The notes under the pieces were generated by a model that was not told the DNA's origin, made no database searches, and worked only from the letters and a program-made list of their open reading frames with translations. The position numbers and the translations under genes were made by a program. A stretch of DNA of 64,000 bases from Eublepharis macularius (Eukaryota > Chordata > Lepidosauria > Squamata > Eublepharidae): the NCBI RefSeq assembly GCF_028583425.1, contig NC_072793.1:172399681-172463680 (forward strand). The letters run 5' to 3'. This document shows, piece by piece, positions 1 through 14,100 of this stretch. Numbering within the stretch: position 1 is the stretch's first letter; each line of letters begins with the position of its first letter.

Positions 1-567
1 TTACAAATTGCTGTACATGGCGGAGATGGATAGAATGACAAGAAAACTTAAAGATCTCGATCCAGGACAATATATTGCAGACTGGGGGAAACTGAAACAA
101 TTCCTAGAAAAAAAAATGGGATGTGAAAGGGGAACTGTGGCAGTTTGAGAATTATTAAATTGAGATATCATAAATGGAAGAGAGAAGTGACTTTACCATT
201 AAGGGAAAACTGTAACCATTTTAATCTAAGCTAGGATTATAGCTAAGTATATTGTGTGTAGAATTTATAATTAATCACTGAAAAGTAAGATTGAGATATT
301 AGTAAGATTAATACAGTATATATATACTATATATAAGGGAATTTGAAATTGCTTAGAGTAAGAAATATTATATAGAGATATGAATGGTAGAAGCATTCAA
401 GATAAAATATGTTAAGTAATAAGAGGGGTTAAGGGTTGGAAAGCTGTTGGAAGTCGTTAAGGAGGGGGGGAAAGGGTGGGGATTAGAATAAATCAGGTAG
501 GATGGGAATGTAAACAATGAATGGAAACTATACTCACCAATAAAAATTTAAAAAATAATAATAAAGT
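1..567 (+). mobile_element. L1 retrotransposon 3' end (partial, enters from window edge)
   Basis: The first 130 bases read KLLYMAEMDRMTRKL..DLDPGQ, the C-terminal tail of a reptilian L1 ORF2. The same tail is present on the minus strand at 57722-57952. An AT-rich 3' UTR follows and ends in an A-rich tail around 540-567. The reading frame is broken soon after the DLDPGQ block, so this is a decayed copy. The 5' part lies outside the window. Confidence 0.8.
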
Positions 568-2360
568 TGACCATGGGTGAAGCAGCTTTCTATGAGCTGA
601 TAGCTATATTTTGTAATATTTGGCCTTGGATGTTATTAATTGCAATCAGAAAGGCTTCTTTAATTGGAAGCTGTTGTCTTTGTAATGTGAAAGGAAATTT
701 TGTGTAGTTATTAATTCTATTCTTAGGTGTGTTTGTGTAATGGTTGGTCCAGCAGCTTCTCCAGTCACTATTTTGTGACTCAAACTGTTTGCAAATGTAT
801 TCAGTATTTGTACGTAGGTGAAATTTCTCAATCTGTTTGGGATTTAAATTTCTTAGCAAAATTACCTTTCCCTTTTTTATGTGGAGGTAATCCGCTAATA
901 TCTAAGGAGATCAAAATTTTTGTGAGGAATTTCATTATTTTGCCAGGTTCCTTAGACATCACTTCATTTATACTACTATCTCATTACAAAAAGTTATCTC
1001 ATTGCAAAAAATAACTGCCTCCAGGCATCATTTTCAGGTTCTGCCGTGGATGGGAGGGGTCATACCCAGGCTGGATTGTGCCTTCCGCTTCTTTCATGAA
1101 CTTATTTACATTTATATGACCCTTACTCCCCCCTCCCTCTCCCCCCTCCCTTCCCCACCTATATATCTCTGGCCAGTTTCTTCATACCCTCCATGCATCC
1201 GAGGAAGAGAGCTGTGGCTCTCAAAAGCTTATGCTACAGTAGTCTTAAAGGTGCTACTGGACTCTGCTATTTTGCTACTGCAGACTTACATGGCTAACTC
1301 TTCTGATTCTTGGATGTCTAATGGTTGGTCCAGCAGCTTCTCCAGTTACTATTTTGTGATTCAAACTATTTGCAAACTGGCTTATGTGCAGGCCTTCCTC
1401 CACTAAATTTAGATGGCTGCTAATTGTCTCTCAGTCACTGCAAGGCATGCTGTCTTCGTCCCAATAAGATATATTATCAATGCTTCGTATATAAATGTTT
1501 TGTGGGGAAAAGCATTCCCACAAACTTCCTGGTGCATCTCAAATGTATGTTTGGGGTATATGCAGTGTCCATTGAATGGTAAATAGCATTTCCTCTTATT
1601 AGCAGTTGTTCCGGAGTAGCTTGTGGATTTATAGTTGTGTGGTTGTGTTTCTTAATCTGCTTCTTGATGGGGCAAAACCCGTGCTTCTAGTGGGACGGGC
1701 AATCCTATCCGCTCATTGGATAATCCATGTCTTTGAAATGTCTTTTATTTCTTGAAGTGCTACATTGTAACATTCTTGTTGGGGCCTTCACAGAGGTCAT
1801 TTTTGGATTTTCCCCACCTGTGATTAGTGTAGCATGGTAGCTGAAATGCACAGACTGTAGGCAAGTACTTGGCTTAGTGGAAGGGCATTTTGAATGTTGT
1901 TGCTTCTTTACTGGCTCTTTTCCACTCTGTGCTGTTTCCTTAAACTTTTCACAGATTGCCCCTTCTTTAGTACTTGATATGACTGTGAGTTTGTCACTTG
2001 CAGTAGGAGTAGTCTTAAATACAACCATTCAGTGTCTCTTGGAGTCACACCCTGCATCCTGCCTGTTATTGTTTCTGCTTTTACTTTATTCTTATCTGCT
2101 GTGGCATAGTGGTCAAGTGGTTGGGCTGTGAATCAACACTCTGCTGGTCAAAATCCCACAACCGCCGTGAGTTCACCAGGCAAAAGGCAACACATGTAGT
2201 CCCCAAGACTGCTAGACCAGATGCAATCCAATTTTCTTGCCATTTATTTGATGTATTGCGTTCTTATAATTCATTGACTGGCCAGTGGGATTCTTCTTTC
2301 TTTCTTGAATGTGCAGGGACAGGAATAAATGAACAACGGGGCAATCTTTTCTTCTTTCAG
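568..2360. other. Intron 1 sequence of gene A (non-coding, repeat remnants)
   Basis: No convincing exon is seen. A block of about 58 bp occurs twice in direct orientation (738-795 and 1319-1376) about 580 bp apart, which looks like a local duplication. Between the copies, about 1190-1315 is a copy of the dispersed element that also forms part of the 366-bp array unit (AAAGCTTATGC followed by AGGTGCTACTGGACTC). A weak tRNA-like A-box/B-box pair is visible near 2105-2160. The homology with unit B starts at about 2181. Confidence 0.55.
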
Positions 2361-2490
2361 AGATCCTCAGTGTCCTTTTGGGAGGTAGCCGTGTTCTTCA
2401 CGGAGGAGGAATGGGCTCTGCTGGATCCAGGCCAAAGAAAACTCTACTGGGAAGTGATGGAGGAAAATTACAATACCGTAGCCTCCCTTG
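2361..2490 (+). CDS. KRAB-A exon of zinc-finger gene A
   Basis: This 130-bp exon has a polypyrimidine tract and AG acceptor ending at 2360 and a GTAAGG donor at 2491. It starts in phase 0 and ends in phase 1, which fits the upstream first exons seen at 16360 and 63149 and the downstream zinc-finger exon. It encodes about 43 residues with the KRAB A-box core [15 protein letters not shown], then [23 protein letters not shown]-boxes recruit the TRIM28 co-repressor and direct heterochromatin to DNA bound by the zinc fingers. The box is intact in length; the usual Asp-Val pair is Glu-Val here. No separate KRAB-B exon was recognised. Exon 1 of this gene must lie before position 1. Confidence 0.88.
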
Positions 2491-2704
2491 GTAAGGATTT
2501 CCCCCCTTATGTTGTGAATGCAGAAGAGAAGCAAGGGGGTGGCATCTTCCTACAGCCCCTGAGAATGAACGCATTGGGTACATTCATGCTGAAAAGAGAA
2601 ATGTGTTTATGAAGAGGTCCATGTTCAGGAGAGATGGAGGATAACCAGTTTGATTCACGCTAGCAAATCCCTGCAACTCCTGTTTCCTTCTCTGGCCTTT
2701 CTCT

Positions 2705-2795
2705 GCTTGTAATTCAGGCAGCACCCTGAGTATTCGAAGCTGGGTCCCTTAGAAATTAGTGAGACCCTCCAGCCACTAGACCACACTACCATTGA
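2705..2795 (-). mobile_element. tRNA-derived SINE fragment
   Basis: Read on the minus strand, the block has a tRNA-like A box (TGGTCTAGTGGCTGG) followed by a B-box-like stretch (GCTTCGAATAC). The counterpart in unit B is at about 46905-46995, so insertion preceded the duplication. The family assignment is by promoter-box structure only. Confidence 0.5.
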
Positions 2796-3059
2796 TAGCT
2801 CAGAGGAGTGAATAACTCCCCTTTGTTTTGTATAAAAGGGGATCTTTTCACCATCCCTGTGCTGCCTCCTGGCTTCTCATGAGTAAACTTTCCCTGACAT
2901 TAAAAACAGAAGAGGGTATTCCAGAGATAATCCTCAGCCCTGAATGTTCCCGTTTCCTCCGCTTTAGGCACTGCTTCTCCATGACCATCTTAAGACTTGT
3001 GACAAATTTTCAAATGCCTGGCTTTGTTTTCTGCCACAAAAAGACAGTCAGACCATCTG

Positions 3060-4007
3060 TCAGGGCTTGTCGCTGTTGCCGCTGGACGGGGCGCCGGCTG
3101 GGCCGGCCCTGACATCAGAGGGGCACCAGGGATGCTGCAGGACCCTGCTCTGTGGAAGGAGGTGTGGTATACATCACCCTGACTCCCTCTCAATCCACTC
3201 GGTGGCCTGCTCAACCTGGCCTGCTTACCCCCTGCGTCCTCCGTCATCTCATCCTCCCAGAACTCGCCTCCAAGCCTCCACGCTCACACTGCTCTGCTCT
3301 CACTCCACACCATCACTCCTTACTCACACCCACCACCCCAGAGCTCTTCCCAGCCATCTTTTATAAGGCCTTCTCTCAGCACCCCGTCCTCCTTGCAGGT
3401 CCTGCCTGCCAGGCCACACCCCTTCTGGGCCTCCCAGCATTGGCCTGGGCTGTCTCAAGCTGCTGCAGCTGGGGGAGCTGGCTGGGCTGCCTGGATCAGC
3501 AACAGCTGCGGTATGTTGGCTGGCTGCCAGGCCTCCCTGACTGAGCTGATTACTAAAAGTAGGCCCAGCTGTGGCCCCTTGGCTGGCTGCCCAGCTCTGC
3601 CCACAGAATGCCTTCAGCAGCTCCACCTGGAGGGGCTTGGTTGTGAGCATCTCCTGAGCCAGGCTGCTGTCTTCAAGCTGAGGTGGAGGCTGGGGCGTGG
3701 CTCTGAGCTGCTGTGGCTGCTTCTTCCCCGCCAGGTAAGAGTTCTGTTTGGGCTGCTGCTGGGTCCCTATTCCCCCTGCCCTGGCCCTTCTCCTCTGGCC
3801 TGCTTAGCCTCCTCCCCCTGGAGGGTGGGACTAGCTGGTCTCTCTCTGCTCCTTCCAGCCCTCTGAGGCTTTGGTCTTTCGCCCCTTCCCCCTGGAGTAG
3901 GCAGGCTCTGGACCTGGTTGCTGGCTGGGGTAGCAGGGCCACTGCCTCCCGGTTGCCTCCCATTGTTCCCTCCTGGCAAGTCTGGGGGCTGGGACGCAGA
4001 CCCTGGA
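3060..4007. mobile_element. GC-rich insertion present only in unit A
   Basis: At the matching place in unit B (47262-47275) the sequence passes directly from GACCATCT to CCCACCCTCCC. In unit A about 950 bp of GC-rich, CTG/CCAGC-rich DNA intervenes, flanked by a similar ACCATCT / ACCATAT word that may be a 7-8 bp target duplication. The ends are weakly inverted (GTCAGGG against GTCCAGGG). No transposase is encoded. This may be a non-autonomous DNA element. A deletion from unit B is the alternative, but the flanking short repeat favours insertion. Confidence 0.45.
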
Positions 4008-4432
4008 CACCATATTCCACCCTCCCACTCCACTCAATGACCCCATAGGGGGCTGCACTCAGAATTGTTTCATAGCCTCTCTGCCCCCACACCCAATATG
4101 GGTTAACCCCCTAAATGCTGTTTAGTCATATTTTTCTCCTAACATAATAATTATTTTCAGTTCCTTCCTCAGGCAATCCTTTGCTGCTTTCTCCAGAGTA
4201 TGATCCCAATGTGCATAACGCTCAAGAAAGCCTCCTAATTAAGTTTATCCTGGCCCAGGTTAACTCTAGGCTGCCCCATTCTCCTGTTTCCATTTATGAT
4301 AGAGATGGCCCACCCCTTCTTGCTCCATTTCCCATCCCCATGCCTTTCTCATTTGCAATATCATTTTCCTGGAGATGTTCCCACTAAAAATTCTTACGAT
4401 CAGTCAGAATATTGAATGAGCAGCTCTGCCTA

Positions 4433-4620
4433 GGGTTGCCATCCTCCAGGTGGGGCCTGGAGCTATCCCAGAATTACTGCTGAATTTTGTACTCCAGAGG
4501 TTTGTTCCCCTGGAGACACGAGCCCCCCTTTGGAGTGTGGACTCCATGGCGTTGTGTCCTGCTGATCTCCCTCCCCCCTTCCGAACCCCACCCTTGCTGG
4601 ACTGCACTCCTCCAGGAAAT
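4433..4620. repeat. Dispersed reptile-type repeat (CCTCCAGGTGGGGCCTGGAG family)
   Basis: This AT/GC-mixed block beginning AGGGTTGCCATCCTCC has a counterpart at about 47675-47860. It has the look of a high-copy interspersed repeat with ends that resemble short inverted repeats. I cannot assign a class with confidence from sequence alone. Confidence 0.4.
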
Positions 4621-4994
4621 TCCCAACTCGTACTTGACCAGTCTAGCTCCGCCTCCCAGCAGAAACTGCAGCCCTATTGGACGAAGGAACAGCATCAGAG
4701 ATTATCCTTTCCAGCCACCTGCAGGCACAATTAGATGTATAACAAATGCCAGGCCCCTTTTCTTCCCTGTGGGGACCCAGGTGTCTTGCATTGCTCTTTC
4801 CTCCACTTTATACAACAACCCTGTGAATTAGGCCAGGCTGGGAATGGAAACCAGCCATTTTCAAAGGCAAACCTTTGAGAGCCTACTCAGACCGTCTACC
4901 CACCAAACTTCAGTACCTCAGGGACACATTGAAGCCTCCTTTGCTTTTCAAAGAAGGTGCTATTTTCCACACTCCCTTTCTGGGCTGCCTTTCT

Positions 4995-5178
4995 TGCCTA
5001 TGGAAAATCAAAGTGGCTCACATTGCTCTGTTCCCCTCCATTTCATCCATACAACAACCTTGTGAGGTGGCTCTGGCTGACAGTCTGTGCCTGGCCCCAA
5101 ACCATCAGAGCGGGGATTCCAACCCAGATCTCCTTGATCCCAGGCTGACATTCTAACCACTACCCCACACAGGCTCCG
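4995..5178 (-). mobile_element. tRNA-derived SINE (squamate type)
   Basis: On the minus strand it starts with a tRNA-like head: an A box in GTGGGGTAGTGGTTAG and a B box GGTTGGAATCCCC (around 5112-5125). It continues with the body CCACCTCACAAGGTTGTTGT and AAATGGAGGGGAACAGAGC that is typical of squamate tRNA SINEs. The same element is at about 48235-48420 in unit B. Confidence 0.75.
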
Positions 5179-5697
5179 AGAATTTAGAGAACTTGTTTAT
5201 ACCCCTTGACTTTTTCCATGGAGGGGATATTTTCCACCCTCCCTGTCTCTGTTGCTGGCCCTTCCCTTGCCTCTTGTAAGTAAACTTCTGCTTCTGTTGC
5301 AAATAGGAGAAGGCTGGTGTAGAGCTGATCTGTGCCCAATCCGTCTCGTTTCCTTTGTTTTTGGCACTGCAAGTCCCGCCATCATCTTGACGCAGGTGGC
5401 CTATTTTGAGATGCCTATTGTTTTTTGATGAATTCTGCCTTCCCATTTCAACCATGGCTTCCAATGCAAAAAGCAGGATTGGGACACAGGCTCTCTGGGC
5501 AATGCATGGTCCAGGACATTCTAGTTCCTTTCCTGTTCAGCAAAGCTTCGGGGAGGGGGGGCACCTCCTTTTCCTCTGTATCCAATCCCCACACTATTTC
5601 CACTTCCCTTCCTCCAGGCACCCCCCATATCCGCACCTTTTCTTGCTTCCTTCTCTCCTTCCCACCCACCCACCAATATACCTTTTGAGTGCCCTCC

Positions 5698-5925
5698 CAA
5701 TGTTCAGCTATATTTATAAGGTATTTAACTTCATTCGTACTGCACCCTTCTCCCAAATAGGGACCGAAAGCAACTTACACATTTCTCCTCTCCTCCATTT
5801 TATCCTCCCATTATCCATGTGAGGTAGGGTCGCCTGAGTGACTGTAAACCAGTGAGCTTCCCTGGTAGAACAGGGTCTTCCAGATCCTAGTTTAAAACTC
5901 TAACTACTTTACACTGGGCGAGTCA
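5698..5925 (-). mobile_element. tRNA-derived SINE (squamate type), second copy
   Basis: A minus-strand copy of the same family as 4995-5178: a head with GTAGTTAGAG.., a body with CTACCTCACATGGATAATGG and AAATGGAGGAGAGGAG, and a 3' part reading GTGTAAGTTGCTTTCGGTCC. The B box is eroded. The counterpart is at about 48950-49165. Confidence 0.7.
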
Positions 5926-6516
5926 TGCAACTCTTGTGGTCTCAGGTCACTCAGTTCTGCAGGCTCTGATGTCCTCCCTCGAAGACCAAACCACATCGCT
6001 GTAGTTCTGTCTGACAGAACACAAGGCGTGAAGGCTGGCAATACTGTGTGGTTGCTTAGCAACAGCAACTGAGAACATTTTTTTCTTATAACCATAGGCA
6101 CTACTACTATTATTTTGGGGTGCTTTAAACCCCCCCCATTTATTTCTTCTTTGTATTTCAGCTTTTCCTGCAAATTTGCATTTCTTTCAGGTATGTGGAT
6201 AGACCGGTCTTGTCTGTCCACAGCTCCAGTCTCTGGATTTAACTCTACCCATATTTTTTCCTTTCATGTAAAAAAAGCGATCAATAAAATTCAAGATTTT
6301 GTTAAACAAGGATTTCTTTTTCTAGCTTGTTTCTTTGTGCATCCTAAATCAATACAAAAAAACACATTAACTTTAAGAATAATTTTCTGCAGGAAACAAT
6401 AAACCCCTCTTGTTATCTCTTTCTCCCTTTCCAAGACAGCCCAGCACATGGTTAGATATTGCTGAAATTTTTCCAGGTCCCTGGCTCTCACTGTAGAAAA
6501 TATTCTTCACTTCTGA

Positions 6517-8193
<1,677 letters not shown>

Positions 8194-8396
8194 TCCCAAA
8201 AGAGGCGCAGGATTTAACAGGTGTTAAAAATTATAGACCTATATCTTTGTTAAATAATGATTATAAGATTTTTGCTAGAGTTCTGGTAGAAAGATTGAAG
8301 ATATTTTTGATGGATTTTATTGGAAAAGAACAAGCCGGGTTTTTACCCAGTAGACAAATGAGGGATAATCTGAGTGCTGTTATGGATGCTATAGAA

Positions 8397-9446
8397 CAGT
8401 GTTGGCGAACCTTTTTGAGCCTGAGTGCCCAAACTGCAACACAAAACCAACTTATTTATTTCAAAGTGCCAACCATTGCAATTAAACCTGAATACTGAGG
8501 TTTTAGTTTAGAAAAAACAACTCATACAGTTGTCCAAACTAATTAACATCTCTCTCTTTCTCTCTCTCTCTCACTCACAGCCACAAACGAAAATAAAGCA
8601 AGTTAAATGAAAGCTGCTTGCCTTTCTTTACACCAGCAGCGTCTTGCAAGCACTCTCTCTCTTACTCACTTAGGAGACACGAATGGAAGTAAAGCAAGTT
8701 AAATTAAAGCTATTGTCGAAGGCTTTCATGGCCGGAGAACGATGGTTGTTGTTGGTTTTCCGGGCTGTATTGCCGTGGTCTTGGCATTGTAGTTCCTGAC
8801 GTTTCGCCAGCAGCTGTGGCTGGCATCTTCAGAGGTGTAGCACCAAAAGACAGAGATCTTTGGTGCTACACCTCTGAAGATGCCAGCCACAGGTGCTGGC
8901 GAAACGTCAGGAACTACAATGCCAAGACCACGGCAGTACAGCCCGGAAAACCCACAACAACCATAAATGAAGCTGCTTGCCTTTCCACCAGCAGTGTCTT
9001 GCAAACCTTCTCTCTCTCACTCAACTCAGGAGTCACTATGCAAGTAAAGCAAGTTAAATGAAAGCTGCTTGCCTTTCTTTGCACCAGCAGCATCTTGCAA
9101 GCACTCTCTCTCTTACTCACTTAGGAGACACGAATGGAAGTAAAGCAAGTTAAATGAAAGCTGCTTGCCCTCCTTTAGAAAGCCAGGCCCAGCCCCACAG
9201 CTGCAGCCTCTGCTTCCTGCTGTTAAAGAGACTGGCAGCAGGGGGAGGCAGCATCGAGGAAAAGGAATTGCGTGGGCGGGGCCAAAACCCACGTGATCGC
9301 TTTTCAATGCTAGGGGAACTCCATTGCAGCACGTTCCCGCTCCAAATGAGCCCTGGACTTGGTGATCCGGCGACATGGCTTGCGTGCCCACAGAGAGGGC
9401 TCCACGTGCCACCGGTGGCACGTGTGCCGTAGGTTCGCCATCACTG
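8397..9446. mobile_element. Non-autonomous hAT element with 8-bp target duplication
   Basis: The element begins CAGTGTTGGCGAACC and ends GGTTCGCCATCACTG, an imperfect terminal inverted repeat. It is flanked on both sides by CTATAGAA (8389-8396 and 9447-9454), the 8-bp duplication expected of hAT transposases. L1 coding sequence resumes in register after it. The interior has no transposase. It carries several partial direct copies of a segment containing AAAGCAAGTTAAATGAAAGC (around 8596, 9045, 9143) and a nested foldback at 8702-8965. Confidence 0.85.
8702..8965. repeat. Foldback (long palindromic) element nested in the hAT
   Basis: The two halves are inverted copies of one another: the left arm runs from ATGGTTGTTGTTGGTTTTCC, and the right arm ends in the complement GGAAAACCCACAACAACCAT at about 8946-8965. 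The turn lies near 8852-8860 in AAAGACAGAGATCTTTGG. The arm includes CGTTTCGCCAGCA, a motif common in squamate dispersed repeats. A transcript would form a hairpin of about 260 nt. Confidence 0.75.
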
Positions 9447-11158
9447 CTATAGAATATTATGACAAACATCCTGAAAAAGAGGTAAGCTTTTTGTTTGTGG
9501 ATGCAGAGAAAGCTTTTGACAATTTGAACTGGGACTTTATGTTTTTAATAATGATGAGTTCGGGGCAAGAATTCACAGAAGCTTATAAAGGCAATTTATC
9601 AAGACCAACAGGCAACATTGTGTATAAATAATGATTTGACAGAAAAATTCGAGGTAAGAAAAGGAACATGTCCAGGATATCCACTTTCACCTTTGTTCTT
9701 TGTTATGGTTCTAGAAATATTAAGACAGATAAGAGAAGATCAAAGTATCAACGGTATAAGACTTAAAGGATTCTCTTATAAATTCCGAGCATTTGCAGAC
9801 GACGTGATGTTTATTACTGAAGATCCGGTTTAGACATTACCGTTATTACTGAACAAGATCAAGGAATTTGGAGATCTGGCAGGTTTTTATATCAACAAAT
9901 CAAAATCTAAATTGCTCTGTAAAAATATGATGAAAGCGAAACAGGTTGAACGAATGAATTTAACAGTGTGAGAAGTGGTCCAAAAAACAAAATACCTGGG
10001 AATAGAACTGACAATGAAAAATGTAGATTTATACAAGAATAATTATGAAAATTTATGGAAACAGAAAAAGATTTGATAAAATGGAGCAAATTGAATCTGT
10101 CACTGTTGGGTCGTATATCAGTGGTGAAAATGAATGTATTGCCAAGAGTAATGTTTTTATTACAAACAATCCCAATTGTAAAAGAGAAAAAGGAATTTGA
10201 CAAGTGGCAAAGGAAACTATTACATTTTGTGTGGGCGGGGAGAAAGCCAAAAGAGACGCAAAAGAGAGAGGGGGTTACAATTACCAAACTTGAGACTATA
10301 TCATGAAGTGATATGTTTGACATGGTTAAGAGACTGGGTAAACCTATCCAATCGTAAATTATTAAGTTTGGAGGGCCATAATAATCTTTTCGGGTGGCAT
10401 GCCTATTTATGGTATGATAAATATAAAATGGATGATATATTTCAACACCACTTTGTAAGGAGAATTTTTTTTTGGTTTAGCAAAAATATAAAAAATATGT
10501 AGAAGAGAAAAGACCATTATGGATTGTTCCGGCAAAGGTGATAAAACCGCATACAGAATATCCAGGTGAAGATTGGATAACGTATAAGGACTTACTGTTG
10601 ATAGAAGGAGATATAGTTAAAATGAAGACAGAAGAAAATTTACCTTTTAAATATGGATGGTGACAATATCGACAAATTAAAGACTTAGTTGAATCAGATA
10701 AAAGGAAAATTGGTTTTAGAACTAGAAATTCAGAACTAGAAGAACTTCTGTTAGGAGATGGAATAAAGATAATTTCTAAACTGTACAAATTGTTATTGAA
10801 ATGGTATACAGAAGATGAAGTGGTTAAGACTCAAATGGTGAAGTGGGCTTTAGATTTTAACAAAGAGATTACAATGGAGGCAATGGATTGTAATGGGAAT
10901 ACTTGTGGGAAAATGCCATGAAAATATTTACATGTGTTAACTTAAAAGAAAATGGATTTAAGATGATGTATAGATGGTAATTTAACTCCGAAAAAAACCT
11001 AGCAAATATGAGCAATGCTGTGTCAAACAAACGTTGGAAATGTAAACAACATAAAGGCTCTTTTTACCATATGTGGTGGACTTGTGATAAGGCAAAGTAG
11101 TTTTGGTCTAAGATGTACATAGAAATGTTGAAAATTATGAAGGGTAATTTACCACAAG

Positions 11159-14100
11159 AAAACCGTATAATTACTGTTTGATTTCTTCACATCAGTCTTG
11201 CAGCATCCTGCACATATAGTCAAATGGAGTACTGAATACCGCTTGCAGTTTTCCATGGAGTCCATGGAATACCGCTTGCAGATGGTTGGATAGTTTTGGT
11301 TGTCTTAGGTAAAAATTGAACGGTGGCTTCATTTCTGGACAACGTTGATTGCATATCTATTGCCTCAATTTAGCTTATCTTTTGGGATCTCTGAGCAGGA
11401 ATAAATCTAACACATTTATGTTTGTCAGTGTGGTGGGAAAGCCATCCCTGCTTTCCATGCAGTTGATGAGGCAAGATTTCAGATGTAGCACCTGAAAGAA
11501 CATCAAAGAGTTTCCAAGCTACAGCGTTTCAAGAGTCCAGCTCCTGTCGTCCGACACGAATTCCGTACAGTCCTTCAGAGATGTGTATCTGACGAAGGGA
11601 GCTTGACTCTCTAAAGGTTATATCCTGTAAACTCTTTGTTGGTCTTTAATGTGCTACTGGGCTGATATGTTGCTCTTCTACTGCAGACCGACGCAGCTAG
11701 CTACTCTTCTGAACCCAGGTGGGAAAAGGCTCCAGAAGACCGAGAGGTGTCAGTCAAGGCAACTAAAACTTGTTGGAAGGCTACTGAAAACCAAGCATTG
11801 TCCTTGTATTGGATTAGAGAATTGCCGGCTTTGTGTTTTTATCATCTTTGACCAGTCTTGGAGCGAGGTCATGTCAAGTATAAATCCCCTATATATGTGT
11901 ATTCTCAAGTATTTTGTAAATCCATTTCCTATTCTTTCCACCTCTCTGTGTCATGTATGCCCTCCTGCACAAACACCACGTGTATCTTATGTGCTCCCAG
12001 TAAAGCCTCTGGGGCTAGAAGGAGTTCTGAATGCCATTCACTAGTTGTCATTTGAAACCTCAGTGTGTGATCTCTGCCTTGAAGTTCAACGTTCTCTGAT
12101 TTGAAGTTAAACAGTTTCCCTTTAGCGCAAACGTCCTTGAGACTCAGCTGCAACTACCTCAGTTTGTATCTTTCTGGGAACAGAGATGATTTCATGCTGT
12201 ATCCATTATTGTAGCCTAAACTGTATTAATTTTTGTCTCTTGACTTTTGCGGCCGTATTTAACGGACCTCTAACCTGAGGGTGAGCCTTTCCCCAGTATC
12301 TGACCATACTTTCCGTTCACATGACACTTCTGACAATTCCACTGTCCAAACAGCCTGAACTGATGGCTCTCTAATAAAAGTTACTTCAACCAAATCACCT
12401 GTGTGTTTGCTGGGGAGAATTAAGGGATCGAGCTGCCAGGGACTGACATTCTGTCCATCTCGGATCAAGTTTATAATGTTCGGTTTTGTGCCTCTGCATA
12501 CAGACTCTTGCTGGCCTCTCTTTATAACAGCCCCTCCGCTTCTGAATGGGAGGGAAGTTGTGGGGGACATTCCTTCTCATTTCTATCTTACAGTGGTAGC
12601 TTTCGCTCACAAAAGCTTATACCCTGGAAAAATGTGTTGGTTTTGAAAGTGCTACTGGCCTTAAATTTTGTTTTACTGCTTTAGACCAACCCAGCTACCT
12701 CCCTGAAACTCTGTCCATTATCTTTGTACTCTTCATTGCTATGTGAGAGGCTAACAAGAAGTCAATATTGTCCCTAGCTATAGAGTTCGTTCATTTTCTT
12801 GCTCTAGTTTATCACTTTGTTAAATAGATTGATCCTTAGTTCTTTCATTGATAAGATTACTATATTTTTCCTGGGGCCCATTATATATCTTCAATATAAA
12901 CAAAAGACCGTACCCATCTGTGGCAGGCATAAAACCTCAGAAAATAATGGACAGGTGGCACAAGATTGCAGTGCCAGGGACAAGAAGAATGGAAGATTCT
13001 GGACTAGGCAATCCCTATGCAAGAAAGGGTCAATGTGGGTTCACTTTCCAAATGAAACTGGGGACCAGGTTCAATCACGTGATCCACTGTGTATTCCCTG
13101 GGTTAGTTGTGTGACTTGATCACACAAGTAATGTGTAACATGCTGTATTTAACAGGAGAAGTTTTCTCAGAACAATAGCCGTGTTGGGATGTGTAGGCTG
13201 AGAGAGGAATCTCAATTATTCTTTTTGAGGGAGAGTGAAAAGTTCCTTGGCATAGTTTTATAACTCCCCGTCATACAAACTCTTTAATTCGTACTTATTT
13301 TAAAATTTAAAAACCCCAGCTTCTTATCCTTTCTTCTTACGGAAGATGCACCCACCTTTCTTCAGCTCTGTGGTTTTGAGAAGAGGGAGTGAGAACTGGC
13401 AGCCAGAATCTCTATTATTTTTTTGCGGTAGACTGAAAAATTCCTTGGCATAGTTTTATAACTCCCCATCATACGCACACTCCTTAATTCGTACTCATTT
13501 TAAAATTAAAAAACCCAGCTGTGGAAAGAGTGTGGAACCCATTCCTATTGCCCAAGGAGGAACAGCCTAGACTGGAAATGGTGGGAGCCCCACAGCGTAT
13601 GTTGGACTCGTCCCCCAGCACTGTCTCTAGCCACACAAGCGAACAGAACCTGAGTGCTGCCTCCATGCTCACCTGGCTGAGCATCCCTACCAATGCCCCC
13701 AGCCCAGCTTTTCTGGGCTTTTGATCACCAGGCTCAGCCTGCACGGTAGGACAGCCCTCAGCAGGAAAGCACTGAGTCAGAGGGGAGGATGCAGGGCTTG
13801 CAGAAGCTGCTTTGTTGGGCCAGGCGCTAGAGGGAAAGGGGGTTGGGGGGAGAAAGGAGCTGGCTGGAAGCTGGTTCCCTCTCAGGGGCAGGTGGCTGCA
13901 GGGAAGTGGGGAGTCTGGGCCTGCAGCACAGGGTAGCACTGCCGCCATGTTGTCTCTGTTCCTTTGGCCCATGTCTCTTCAGCCGTCAATGGCTGCCTTC
14001 ACCCCATGCCTTCCGCGTGACGGTGCCCTGCAGCTGCTGCTCATGCATTCTGGCCAAGGCAGCTGGCTGGGCAGGCACGGTGGGTTCCCCGTCAACCGCA

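Noticed and set aside
2105..2160. tRNA gene
   Set aside because: A-box- and B-box-like words are present, but no cloverleaf could be formed by eye; at most a SINE head.
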